From Proteobacteria bacterium 005FR1 (GTDB taxonomy: Bacteria; Pseudomonadota; Gammaproteobacteria; Pseudomonadales; Cellvibrionaceae), in contig WACF01000001.1 in NCBI GenBank assembly GCA_026192395.1, forward strand, positions 1,110,977 to 1,174,976: DNA of 64,000 nucleotides. Reading direction: 5' to 3'. The notes beneath the pieces are model-generated. The model saw only the letters and a program-made list of their open reading frames with translations. It did no database searches and had not been told where the DNA came from. A program made the position numbers and the translations under genes. Of this stretch, positions 51,171 to 60,464 are shown one piece after another (position 1 is the first letter of the stretch; every line of letters starts with the position of its first letter).

Positions 51171-51205
51171 GTCTCCAGTCTCCAGCCTCCAGTCTCCCGT
51201 CTCCA
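51171..51205. repeat. 7-bp tandem repeat, five copies
   Basis: Five GTCTCCA units (51171-51205; two carry a mismatch) 55 bp upstream of pyrD on its strand. Part of the 310-bp gap 51117-51426, with the REP pair and terminator. Confidence 0.7.
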
Positions 51206-51250
51206 GTCACGGACTCCGATTCGAGACCAATAGCATCCGTCCACCGCGTC

Positions 51251-51346
51251 GTCATTCCGGCGCAGGCCGGAATCCAGCTCCCAGGGGTGCTGACCAGGCA
51301 CTCCAGTGCCTTCGGTTCCATGGATTCCGGCCTGCGCCGGAATGAC
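51251..51346. repeat. Paired REP-like inverted repeat, copy 2
   Basis: Two perfectly complementary 26-bp arms (51251-51276 and 51321-51346) around a 44-bp loop. The arm sequence differs from copy 1 at 44797 at only one or two bases (GCGCAGGC for GCGAAGGC in the loop of the arm). Confidence 0.88.
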
Positions 51347-51374
51347 GAAAAAAGGGGCGATGTCCCTTTTTTCG
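51346..51374 (-). terminator. A-run/T-run flanked hairpin, terminator of the glutamate dehydrogenase gene
   Basis: CGAAAAAAGGG (51346-51356), seven-base loop, CCCTTTTTTCG (51364-51374). On the minus strand the GGG/CCC stem is followed by six T, fitting a terminator about 50 bp after the gdh stop. Symmetric, so it could work both ways. Confidence 0.65.
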
Positions 51375-51426
51375 TCTCACGACTCACATCTCACATCTCT
51401 GGCGACTGGAGACTGGGCTCCGGCGA

Positions 51427-54400
51427 CTATAGACCGGAGACTCGCGACTGCCCGAGTTCCATGCCCGCTTCCCCGTTCTCCACATCCGCTGGCTCCCCGT
51501 GCTGACTGGCCTGGGCCAGATCCAGCAGTTCGCGCAGGGCCACGGAGAACATGGCGAAGTCGGTGCCGGGGGCGCCCTGTAGTTCGCTGACCATGTTCCG
51601 CCACCGCTCGATCAGCACCTTCTGCTGGCGGGTCCAGATGTCGATCGCCTCATCCAGCGGCTGATTCTTGCCGGCCATTCGCAGGGTCGCCACCGCCAGC
51701 ATGCGGATCTGGGCTTCGAGATCGTCCATATAGGCTTCCCGTGCCATTGCCTGCCAGTAGCTTTCCACCTTGGCCTCGGCGATCTGATTGGCGAACCAGT
51801 GCAGATTGATTTTATCGCCGAGCAGAAAATACGCTTCCGCCGCGCGCAACGCGTCAGTGTCGGTCTGGCGGGCCGCTTCGACCATGCCAAGACCGCTGTA
51901 GAGATTGGACGGCATCGCCGCCATGGAAGCGAGCCTGGCGGGTACGCCGAGCGCTACCAGGCGGTTGTACTCCCGGTCCCAGTCATCGCGAGCGGCACCG
52001 CGCAAGACGTCCGGCAGTGCCTCGTGGATCTTGCGAATTATCGGCCTGAATCGCTCCACCTCGGTCTCCGGGTGCAGACTGCCGCGGCGGTTGCGCAGGA
52101 ACCAGCGGGTGGCGCGACGCACCTTGCGAACCATGCTATGCAAGAGGGTCAACTGCAGCTGCGCCGGTACCTGATAGTCGAGCGCCTCCACCTGCTTGCG
52201 AAAGTCAATCAGTCCGTAAATGTCCCGCGCGGCGATGTAGGCCTTGGCTACCTGGCTGGGCTTGGCACCGGTGGATTCCATCAGTCGGTGACAGAAGGTG
52301 ATGCCCATGTTGTTGACTATATCGTTGGCCACCTGGGTGGCGATGATCTCCTTGCGCAGGCGGTGCTCGTAAATGGGCTTGCGATATTTCTCGACCAATA
52401 TGTCCGGGAAAGGGGTTTCCAGGGCGCGCGCTACATAGGGGTCCCGGGACAGATTCCTGGTCGCCAGGGTTTCCTTCAGCATCACCTTGGCATAGGACAT
52501 CATCACCGAGAGCTCCGGGCGGGTCAGCGACTGCTGATTGGCCTGGCGCTCCACCATCGTCTCATCGTCGGGCAGGAACTCCAGCTGGCGATCGAGCCGA
52601 CCCTCGGCCTCCATGCTCTGGATCAGCCGGCGGTATTCACCCATTCGCTGCAGAGCCTGACTTTGAGCGAGACTGATGGCCTGGGTCTGCAGATAGTTGT
52701 TGGTCAGCACCAGCGCCGCCACGTCTTCGGTCATCTCGGCCAGCAGTTTGTTGCGCTGCTTCTGCGTGAGGTCGCCGTTGAGCACCAGCTCATTGAGCAG
52801 GATCTTGATATTGACCTCATGGTCCGAGCAATCCACGCCGCCGGAGTTATCGATGAAGTCGGTGTTGCAGGCACCTCCCGAGAGCGCGTACTCCACTCGC
52901 CCCAGTTGGGTCATGCCCAGATTGCCGCCTTCGCCGAATACCCGGCAACGCAGCTCGTTGCCGTTCACGCGCACCGCGTCGTTTGATTTGTCACCCACCT
53001 GAGCGTGGGTCTCGGTTTCCGCCTTCACGTAGGTGCCGATGCCGCCGTTCCAGATCAAATCCACCGGTGCTTTCATCAGCGCGCGAATGAAGTCGTTAGG
53101 GGTCAGCTCCTCGACATTGATCGCAAATACCCGCTGCATTTCCGGCGTGAGCTTGATCGACTTGGCGTCACGCGGGAATATACCGCCGCCTTTACTGATC
53201 AGCTTCTGGTCATAGTCGAGCCAGCTGCTTTTCGGCGCCTCGAACAAGCGCTTGCGTTCGGCGAAGCTGGTTGTCGGGTCCGGCGTCGGGTCCACGAAAA
53301 TGTGCAGGTGATTGAAGGCGGCCACCAGACAGATGTGCTCCGACAGCAGCATGCCATTGCCAAACACGTCGCCGGACATGTCGCCAATGCCGACGACCGT
53401 GAAATCCTGCTCCTGGATGTTGATGTCCTTCTCACGAAAATGGCGCTGCACGCCGACCCAGGCGCCGCGCGCCGTGATGCCCATCTTTTTGTGATCATAG
53501 CCCTGGCTGCCGCCGGAAGCGAAGGCGTCGCCGAGCCAGTGCTCGTACTCATGGGAAATCCGGTTGGCGGTATCGGAGAAAGTTGCAGTCCCCTTGTCCG
53601 CCGCCACGACCAGATAAGGATCGTCGCCATCATGCCGCACGACTTTTTCCGGCACGACCAGTGAGTTGTCTTTCAGATTATCGGTGATATCCAGCAGGCC
53701 GCGGATAAAGATCTTGTAGCACTCGACGCCTTCGGCCTGTATCTGCTCCCGGGTAAACTCGTTGCGAATTTGCTTGGCCACGAAGCCGCCCTTCGCCCCG
53801 TCCGGAACGATCACCGCGTTTTTCACCTGCTGGGCTTTTACCAGACCGAGCACTTCAGTGCGGTAATCTTCCAGTCGGTCCGACCAGCGCAGCCCGCCAC
53901 GAGCCACCTTCCCGCCGCGCAGATGGACGCCCTCCACCCGTGGTGAATAGACAAAGATTTCGTAAAGCGGACGAGGCTCGGGAATGCCCGCGATTTTGCG
54001 CGGTGCAAACTTGAAGCTGATGTAGCTTTTGGTACTGCCATCGTCTTCGGCCTGGAAGAAATTGGTGCGCAGTGTGCCGTTAATCAGATCGAGATAGCGT
54101 CGGATGATGGTGTCTTCGTTGAGATTGCGAACGCCATCGAGGCTTTGCACGATCTTTTTATTGAGCCGCTCGATGCGCTCCAGGTCCTTCTCGCGATTCT
54201 GATTCAGTCGCGGGTCGAAGTTCGCCTTGAACAGCGCAATGAGATTGCGGGTGATGTCCAGGTGATGGGCCAGAGTATTGGCGATGTAGGACTGGCTGAA
54301 ATTGAACAGAGTCTGCTTCATGTAAGCTGCATAGGCACGCAGCACCGCCACTTCCCGCCAGTTCAGACGGGCACCAAGCACCAGCCGGTTGAAAGCGTCG

Positions 54401-56418
54401 CTGTCGGCCTTGCCGTGCCAGATCGCCGCGAAGGCATCCTGGAAATGCGCCTTGGCGGCGTGGACATCGATGGTCACCGGCAGGTCATAGCGCAGCTCAA
54501 AATCGTGCAGCCAGATGGTATGAGTTTCGCCCTTGTCCCGCCCTCCTTGTCCAATCGACGGCGGACGTTTGATTTTGAAGGGGTGTTCACCAATTACCCG
54601 AAGACCCAGATTCTCCAGCACGGGAATCACGTCGGACAGCTCGAGGGATTTATCCAGACTGAATATCTTGAAGCGCACGAAGCGATCATCGACGCTCACC
54701 GGCTGATAAAAATTCATCGCGATGTCGTCACTGCTGCGAAGCTCGATAAAGGTCTGGATATCGTGCACAGCCGTGCGTGCGTCATAGTGTTCCCGATAGC
54801 TGGTCGGGAAGGCATCCTTGAACTGATTGAAGTAGTGGCTGCCCTGCTCCTCGCCGAGGAACTCCACCAGCGAATTGAACAGGTGATCCTCCCAGGAACG
54901 GATCACGCTGATGATGCGCTGCTCCAGCCGGGCGACATCATAGGGCTTGGGGTTGGCTGGATCGACTTTGAACACCAGATGGACACGGGCAAGAATCGAC
55001 TCGGAGAAATAGGTGGTGAACTCGTGCTCCGTCGCCCCTACCGCTTCGCCGATGATGTCCTGTATCTTGATCCGAATGGCGGTACTGAACAGATCGCGCG
55101 GCACGTAGATGATGCAGCTGATGAATTTTCCGTAAGGCCCCCGGCGCATGAACAGGCGCACACGGTAGCGCTCATTGATCTGCGCCACTCGGATCGCTAC
55201 GTCGTAAAGCTCTTTTGCCGTGGCCTGAAACAGTTCGTCGCGCGGGAAGGTTTCCAGGACCTGCCGGAGCATTTTTCCGTCGTGACTGTTCGGATCCCAG
55301 CCCGACTTGTCCAGAACGTACTTAACCTTGTCCTTGATAATCGGAATGATCGCCGGTGTGCGGTAATACACCGGCGAGGTATAAAGACCGACAAAGCGAC
55401 TTTCCCCGCAAACCTTGTTCTGCTCATCGAAGCGTTTGACGATCACGTAATCGGGATAGGCGGCGCGGTGAACCCGGGAGTGTTCGGAGGCCTTGGCAAA
55501 ACTGAGCAGCCGCGGCGAGGAGTAGAATTCCTCAACACCGGGAACCTGTTCGTTCAGCACGATTTCCTGCGCCGGTGCCTGCGACAGCGTCAGGGTTCCC
55601 TTGCGTTGCTGGAGGTTTTCCACCAGCACTTCCATGCCATCGCGCATGACGATGTCGTATTCCCGATAGCCGAGAAAGGTGTAGTAGCCGTCGATCATCC
55701 AGGCGAGAAATTCCTGGCTGCGCTCCACCTCCTCTGGGCCACTCTGCTCGCGACCGCGCTTCAGGTTGGCGATGGATTCCCTGGCCTGATCCATCAGAAC
55801 GGGATAGGCATCAACGGCGGTTTCCACCTCCCGCAGCACGCCCTCCAGCCCCTCGGCGATTTCCTCCAGCTCCCCTTCGTCCGTGTGCAGATTGATTTCC
55901 AGAAACAGCAGGGCTTCTTTGTGGAAGTCCCCCTCTTCCGTCCGTTGGCTGCCATTGATCGCCTTCAGCTGGTCGTTTTCATCGCGGGCGATGGAAAGAA
56001 GCGTGCTCTTCACGGTGTGAATGGCGATGTTGCGGCGGTTGATCTCCATGCGGATGGAATCCACCAGAAAGGGCATGTCCCGCTGCAGAACCACGACCAC
56101 CGTATGCCCGCTTATCCAACCGTGTTCTTCGAGGTTGGGATTGAACACCTTGACCTTGGGCCGACTCAGCTCGTGCTTCTGGATGAACCGCCACCATTGA
56201 TAGACGCAGCCGAATACGTCACTCCACTGCCAGCCCACCAGTTCTTCCAGCGGATAGAGATGGAAATACTGCTCGACGAAGCGCGGAAAATGCTCCGGTA
56301 CCTTTCTCGGTGTGGGTACATTCGAACTGGTGACGCCTTCCAGCATCTCGGCGAATATTCTTTGCGCCCGTGCAACGAAATCCTCGCTATCGACGATTTC
56401 CTCGGTATCAATAGCCAC
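51427..56418 (-). CDS. gdhB: NAD-specific glutamate dehydrogenase, large (180-kDa) class
   Basis: 1663-aa enzyme converting glutamate to 2-oxoglutarate and ammonia with NAD. The large class has ACT-like N-terminal regulatory segments (about 1-600) before the catalytic core. The catalytic Lys lies in VPDGAKGGFVAKQ near residue 875; GDMSGDVFGNGML is the nucleotide-binding part, and EGGNLGMTQLGRVEYAL follows. Length matches the Pseudomonas enzyme; symbol given by that resemblance. The final residues (QSRVSGL) and stop run into repeat-rich DNA. ATG at 56418. Likely controlled by its own promoter. Confidence 0.95.
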   Translation of the reverse strand: MAIDTEEIVDSEDFVARAQRIFAEMLEGVTSSNVPTPRKVPEHFPRFVEQYFHLYPLEELVGWQWSDVFGCVYQWWRFIQKHELSRPKVKVFNPNLEEHGWISGHTVVVVLQRDMPFLVDSIRMEINRRNIAIHTVKSTLLSIARDENDQLKAINGSQRTEEGDFHKEALLFLEINLHTDEGELEEIAEGLEGVLREVETAVDAYPVLMDQARESIANLKRGREQSGPEEVERSQEFLAWMIDGYYTFLGYREYDIVMRDGMEVLVENLQQRKGTLTLSQAPAQEIVLNEQVPGVEEFYSSPRLLSFAKASEHSRVHRAAYPDYVIVKRFDEQNKVCGESRFVGLYTSPVYYRTPAIIPIIKDKVKYVLDKSGWDPNSHDGKMLRQVLETFPRDELFQATAKELYDVAIRVAQINERYRVRLFMRRGPYGKFISCIIYVPRDLFSTAIRIKIQDIIGEAVGATEHEFTTYFSESILARVHLVFKVDPANPKPYDVARLEQRIISVIRSWEDHLFNSLVEFLGEEQGSHYFNQFKDAFPTSYREHYDARTAVHDIQTFIELRSSDDIAMNFYQPVSVDDRFVRFKIFSLDKSLELSDVIPVLENLGLRVIGEHPFKIKRPPSIGQGGRDKGETHTIWLHDFELRYDLPVTIDVHAAKAHFQDAFAAIWHGKADSDAFNRLVLGARLNWREVAVLRAYAAYMKQTLFNFSQSYIANTLAHHLDITRNLIALFKANFDPRLNQNREKDLERIERLNKKIVQSLDGVRNLNEDTIIRRYLDLINGTLRTNFFQAEDDGSTKSYISFKFAPRKIAGIPEPRPLYEIFVYSPRVEGVHLRGGKVARGGLRWSDRLEDYRTEVLGLVKAQQVKNAVIVPDGAKGGFVAKQIRNEFTREQIQAEGVECYKIFIRGLLDITDNLKDNSLVVPEKVVRHDGDDPYLVVAADKGTATFSDTANRISHEYEHWLGDAFASGGSQGYDHKKMGITARGAWVGVQRHFREKDINIQEQDFTVVGIGDMSGDVFGNGMLLSEHICLVAAFNHLHIFVDPTPDPTTSFAERKRLFEAPKSSWLDYDQKLISKGGGIFPRDAKSIKLTPEMQRVFAINVEELTPNDFIRALMKAPVDLIWNGGIGTYVKAETETHAQVGDKSNDAVRVNGNELRCRVFGEGGNLGMTQLGRVEYALSGGACNTDFIDNSGGVDCSDHEVNIKILLNELVLNGDLTQKQRNKLLAEMTEDVAALVLTNNYLQTQAISLAQSQALQRMGEYRRLIQSMEAEGRLDRQLEFLPDDETMVERQANQQSLTRPELSVMMSYAKVMLKETLATRNLSRDPYVARALETPFPDILVEKYRKPIYEHRLRKEIIATQVANDIVNNMGITFCHRLMESTGAKPSQVAKAYIAARDIYGLIDFRKQVEALDYQVPAQLQLTLLHSMVRKVRRATRWFLRNRRGSLHPETEVERFRPIIRKIHEALPDVLRGAARDDWDREYNRLVALGVPARLASMAAMPSNLYSGLGMVEAARQTDTDALRAAEAYFLLGDKINLHWFANQIAEAKVESYWQAMAREAYMDDLEAQIRMLAVATLRMAGKNQPLDEAIDIWTRQQKVLIERWRNMVSELQGAPGTDFAMFSVALRELLDLAQASQHGEPADVENGEAGMELGQSRVSGL

Positions 56419-56700
56419 GCTTCAACCCCATTGTTGTCGGTGAGTTAACTCTGACTGTGTGAACGCCCTGATTTCGGATCAAAGTCTGCGTTCCTGATTT
56501 ATTGTGCAGGACTCATCTTTCCAAGGACATGCCAATACGAGCAAGCACTATGCCCAAGCTGGACGGGAACTTCACGCGCCGCGCGCTTTCTATTCATCTT
56601 TCGTCTTCCGGAGTTACGTCTTGACCTTCCTCCCCGCGGCCCGAGGCTGCAAATCTCGACATTCACTTCAGGTGACCGGTAAAATCACACGCCATTTCAA

Positions 56701-56745
56701 AGACTTGAAGGTCAAAGACTTGAAGGTCAAAGGCTCGAAGGCCGA
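56701..56745. repeat. 15-bp tandem repeat upstream of the moxR operon
   Basis: AGACTTGAAGGTCAA twice exactly (56701-56730) and a third diverged unit (56731-56745). Located in the 411-bp gap 56419-56829 between divergent gdh and moxR, 85 bp before the moxR start. A 109-codon frame crosses it but is judged non-coding. Nothing else recognised in the gap. Confidence 0.8.
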
Positions 56746-56829
56746 CGATCTCAAAGCTCACGGCCCGAGACCCGGCCTCTCGGCCCGCCAGATTTGCTGC
56801 CGACCGACCTGCGCAGAAGGAAGCCATAA

Positions 56830-57839
<1,010 letters not shown>

Positions 57840-57840
<1 letters not shown>

Positions 57841-58826
57841 TGAGCTCCGTCGTGATCGACTCGACGACTGCATTGACCGCCGATGAGCTGCAGGCGCGTG
57901 GCCCCTATACGGAGATGGCGGCACTGCTGAAGCTGCGTTTTGCCGCACGGGACCTGCAGCTGACCATGCAGCGCGACAGCCGCGCCAGCCTCACGGGCAG
58001 CGCCCGCACGCGCTTTCGCGGTCGCGGCATGGAGTTCGAAGAGGTTCGGGTGTACCACCCGGGAGACGACATTCGCACCATCGACTGGCGGGTGACCGCC
58101 CGCACTCAGGTGCCGCACACCAAGGTCTTCCGCGAAGAGCGGGAGCGGCCCACCTTCATCGCGGCGGATCAGCGCGCCAATCTGTTTTTCGGCAGTGAGC
58201 GCTGCTTCAAATCTGTTCTCTGTGCCCATCTGGCCAGCCTGTTGGCCTGGGCTTCGCTGAACAACAACGACCGGGTGGGCGGTCTGGTGTTCGGCAACGA
58301 CGATCATCGCGACGTGCGCCCCCGCCGCGCCAAACACGCCGCGCTGGAGCTGATTCAGCGGCTCGACGAGTACAACCATAAACTCAGCTCTCCGTTACTG
58401 CGCGAGCGTCATTTGTCGCTGGCCACCGTGATACAGGATATCCGCCGGATCGCCCGCCCCGGCAGCGCCGTATACCTGATCAGCGACTTCCAGGATTTTG
58501 ACGAAGAGTGCCGCGAGCAGCTCTATCTGCTTGCCCGCCACACCGACGTCATTCTCCTGCTGGTCAGCGACCCCCTGGAACAAGCTTTGCCCGCCACCGG
58601 TCTACTCACGGTTTCCGATGGACGGGAGCGGCTGCAGATCTCCGCGGATGATCCGCGCCTGCGGGAAGACTTCCATTCGCGCTACGAGCAACGCTTCGAG
58701 CGACTGAAGAGGCAGGCCCAGGGCTTGAAGATGCCCCTTTACGCCATCAGCACGGCGGACGACGAAATCACCCTCATGCGGCAGCTGTTCGGCCGCGGCA
58801 ACGGCGCCGGCCGCAAGCGATCATGA
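57840..58826 (+). CDS. DUF58 domain protein
   Basis: 328-aa protein with the DUF58 signature GRGMEFEEVRVYHPGDD then TIDWRVTARTQVPH and VFREERERP, followed by a degenerate VWA-type half (YLISDFQDFDEE). DUF58 proteins nearly always accompany MoxR. ATG overlaps the moxR stop by one base and the TGA overlaps the next start by four (ATGA). Cytoplasmic; partner role inferred from context. Confidence 0.93.
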
Positions 58827-59380
58827 ACGAACAAGACCCGCTGGCGCAGCTGCGCGACATTCATGTACCCGATCCCGTTGGCTGGTGGCCCCCCGCCCCC
58901 GGCTGGTGGATCCTTGCGCTATTACTGCTGGCGGGGCTGGCCTTGGCAGCCGGGCTGCTTTATCTGCGGCATCTTCGCCGGGGCTATCGTCGTGCCGCCT
59001 GCCGCGAACTGGATGAGGCCTGGGCGCGGATGCAGACCGATGCCGACCGCGACCGCTATGTTCACGATCTGAGTCAAATCCTGCGTCGTACCGCACTGAC
59101 GGCCTACCCGGCTCCGCCGGTGAGTGGGCTGCACGGGCCGGCCTGGCTGCAGTTTCTCGACGGGACATCGGCAAAGCCGGGCACGGAATTTTCGCGGGGT
59201 CCCGGGCGCGATCTGCTGAGCCTGCCCTATCGCCCGGTACCCACAACCCACGAGCTGCGCCCGCTTCACGATCTCACCATGAGCTGGCTGGCAGAGCACC
59301 GGCGGCTGCGCCCGGCCCAGCTGCGGGCCTTGCTTGCGGCGCAGGACCCGGTTCGGGAGGGCAACCGTGCTGCAGTTTGA
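58823..59380 (+). CDS. DUF4381 membrane protein
   Basis: 185-aa protein with one N-terminal transmembrane helix (ILALLLLAGLALAAGLLYL) after a proline/tryptophan-rich DPVGWWPPAPGWW, the DUF4381 hallmark, and a soluble C-terminal part with repeated Arg-rich helices. DUF4381 genes occur between DUF58 and VWA genes in moxR operons. The ATG sits inside the preceding stop overlap. Its 3' end overlaps the next GTG start by 14 bp. Confidence 0.88.
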   Translation: MNEQDPLAQLRDIHVPDPVGWWPPAPGWWILALLLLAGLALAAGLLYLRHLRRGYRRAACRELDEAWARMQTDADRDRYVHDLSQILRRTALTAYPAPPVSGLHGPAWLQFLDGTSAKPGTEFSRGPGRDLLSLPYRPVPTTHELRPLHDLTMSWLAEHRRLRPAQLRALLAAQDPVREGNRAAV

Positions 59381-60425
59381 ATGGCCGCTGATCTTGCTGC
59401 TCCTGCCGCTGCCCCTGGTTGTCTATTGGCTGGCCCCCCGCGCCCGTCGCGAGGAAGCAGCGCTGCGGGTGCCCTTCTACCAGGATTTGCAGCAGCTGTC
59501 GGGCGGGCACCGGGCCGGTGCCCGGCGCGGGCGAGGCTTTTTGGGCCTGTTATCCGTAATCTGGCTCTTGGTGCTTGCCGCCGCGGCGGGGCCGAAGTGG
59601 ATCGGCGATCCCATCCGGCTGCCGACCAGTGGCCGGGACCTGCTACTGGCGGTGGATATTTCCGGGAGCATGGAAACCGCCGACATGGTTCTCAACGGCC
59701 AGCAGGTAAACCGCATCACGGTCATCAAGGCGGTGGTTGGCGAGTTCGTGCAGCGCCGACAAAGTGATCGCCTGGGCCTGATCCTGTTTGGTACCCAGGC
59801 CTATTTGCAGGCGCCGCTGACCTTTGATCGCAACACCGTCAACACACTGCTGCAGGAATCGCGCCTCGGCTTCGCCGGAGAGAAAACCGCAATCGGCGAC
59901 GCTATCGGGCTGGCCACCAAGCGCCTGCTGGACCGGCCCGAGGAGAACCGCGTGCTGATCCTGCTGACGGATGGCGCCAATACCGCCGGCGCGGTCGATC
60001 CGCTGCAGGCAGCAAAACTGGCCAGCCAGGCCGGCGTGAAGATTTACACCATCGGACTCGGTGCCGATGAGCTGATCGTCCCCGGCATTTTCGGCAACAG
60101 TTTCGGCGCCCGGCGGGTAAACCCCTCGGTGGATCTTGACGAGGAAACATTGCGGTCAATTGCCCGCGAGACCGGCGGGCGCTACTTCCGCGCGCGGGAT
60201 GTCCAGGAACTCGAAAGTATCTACGCGGAGCTGGACGTGCTCGAGCCGGCCGAGCAGGAGGCGGAGAGCTTCCGGCCTACAGAAGCGCTTTTCTACTGGC
60301 CCCTGGGACTGGCTTTTGTGCTGAGCGGACTGATCGCGGTCTCCCAGTTGCGCAGACCGGCACCCTCGGTTCAAGGAAACAACCGTTCAGATAAAGCGAA
60401 ATCCGACTACATCATGCAACCTTAG
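59367..60425 (+). CDS. VWA-domain membrane protein, BatA-like
   Basis: 352-aa protein with two N-terminal helices (5-25 and 58-78), then a VWA domain with an intact MIDAS: DISGSM (97-102), a downstream Thr in LTDGANTAGA, and a Cys-free core. A C-terminal helix (LFYWPLGLAFVLSGLIAVS) re-enters the membrane. GTG at 59367 follows GGGAGGG. Batches with BatB/BatD in the aerotolerance (Bat) group. The C-terminal MQP-stop lies within a 15-bp tandem repeat. Confidence 0.92.
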   Translation: MLQFEWPLILLLLPLPLVVYWLAPRARREEAALRVPFYQDLQQLSGGHRAGARRGRGFLGLLSVIWLLVLAAAAGPKWIGDPIRLPTSGRDLLLAVDISGSMETADMVLNGQQVNRITVIKAVVGEFVQRRQSDRLGLILFGTQAYLQAPLTFDRNTVNTLLQESRLGFAGEKTAIGDAIGLATKRLLDRPEENRVLILLTDGANTAGAVDPLQAAKLASQAGVKIYTIGLGADELIVPGIFGNSFGARRVNPSVDLDEETLRSIARETGGRYFRARDVQELESIYAELDVLEPAEQEAESFRPTEALFYWPLGLAFVLSGLIAVSQLRRPAPSVQGNNRSDKAKSDYIMQP

Positions 60426-60464
60426 ATGATGCAGCCTTAGCCTATGCAGCCTTGAATCATGCAG
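60413..60464 (+). repeat. 15-bp tandem repeat carrying M-Q-P-stop units between the two VWA genes
   Basis: Units 60413-60427, 60428-60442, 60443-60457 and a partial fourth at 60458. Each of the first three reads ATG CAR CCT TAG/TGA. The stop of the upstream VWA gene is in unit one and the ATG of the next gene is in unit four. Confidence 0.85.

Noticed and set aside
54145-56448. 767-codon open frame antisense to the glutamate dehydrogenase gene
   Set aside because: It mirrors the real gene frame in GC-rich DNA, has no family motifs, and the sense strand encodes a full, recognisable enzyme.
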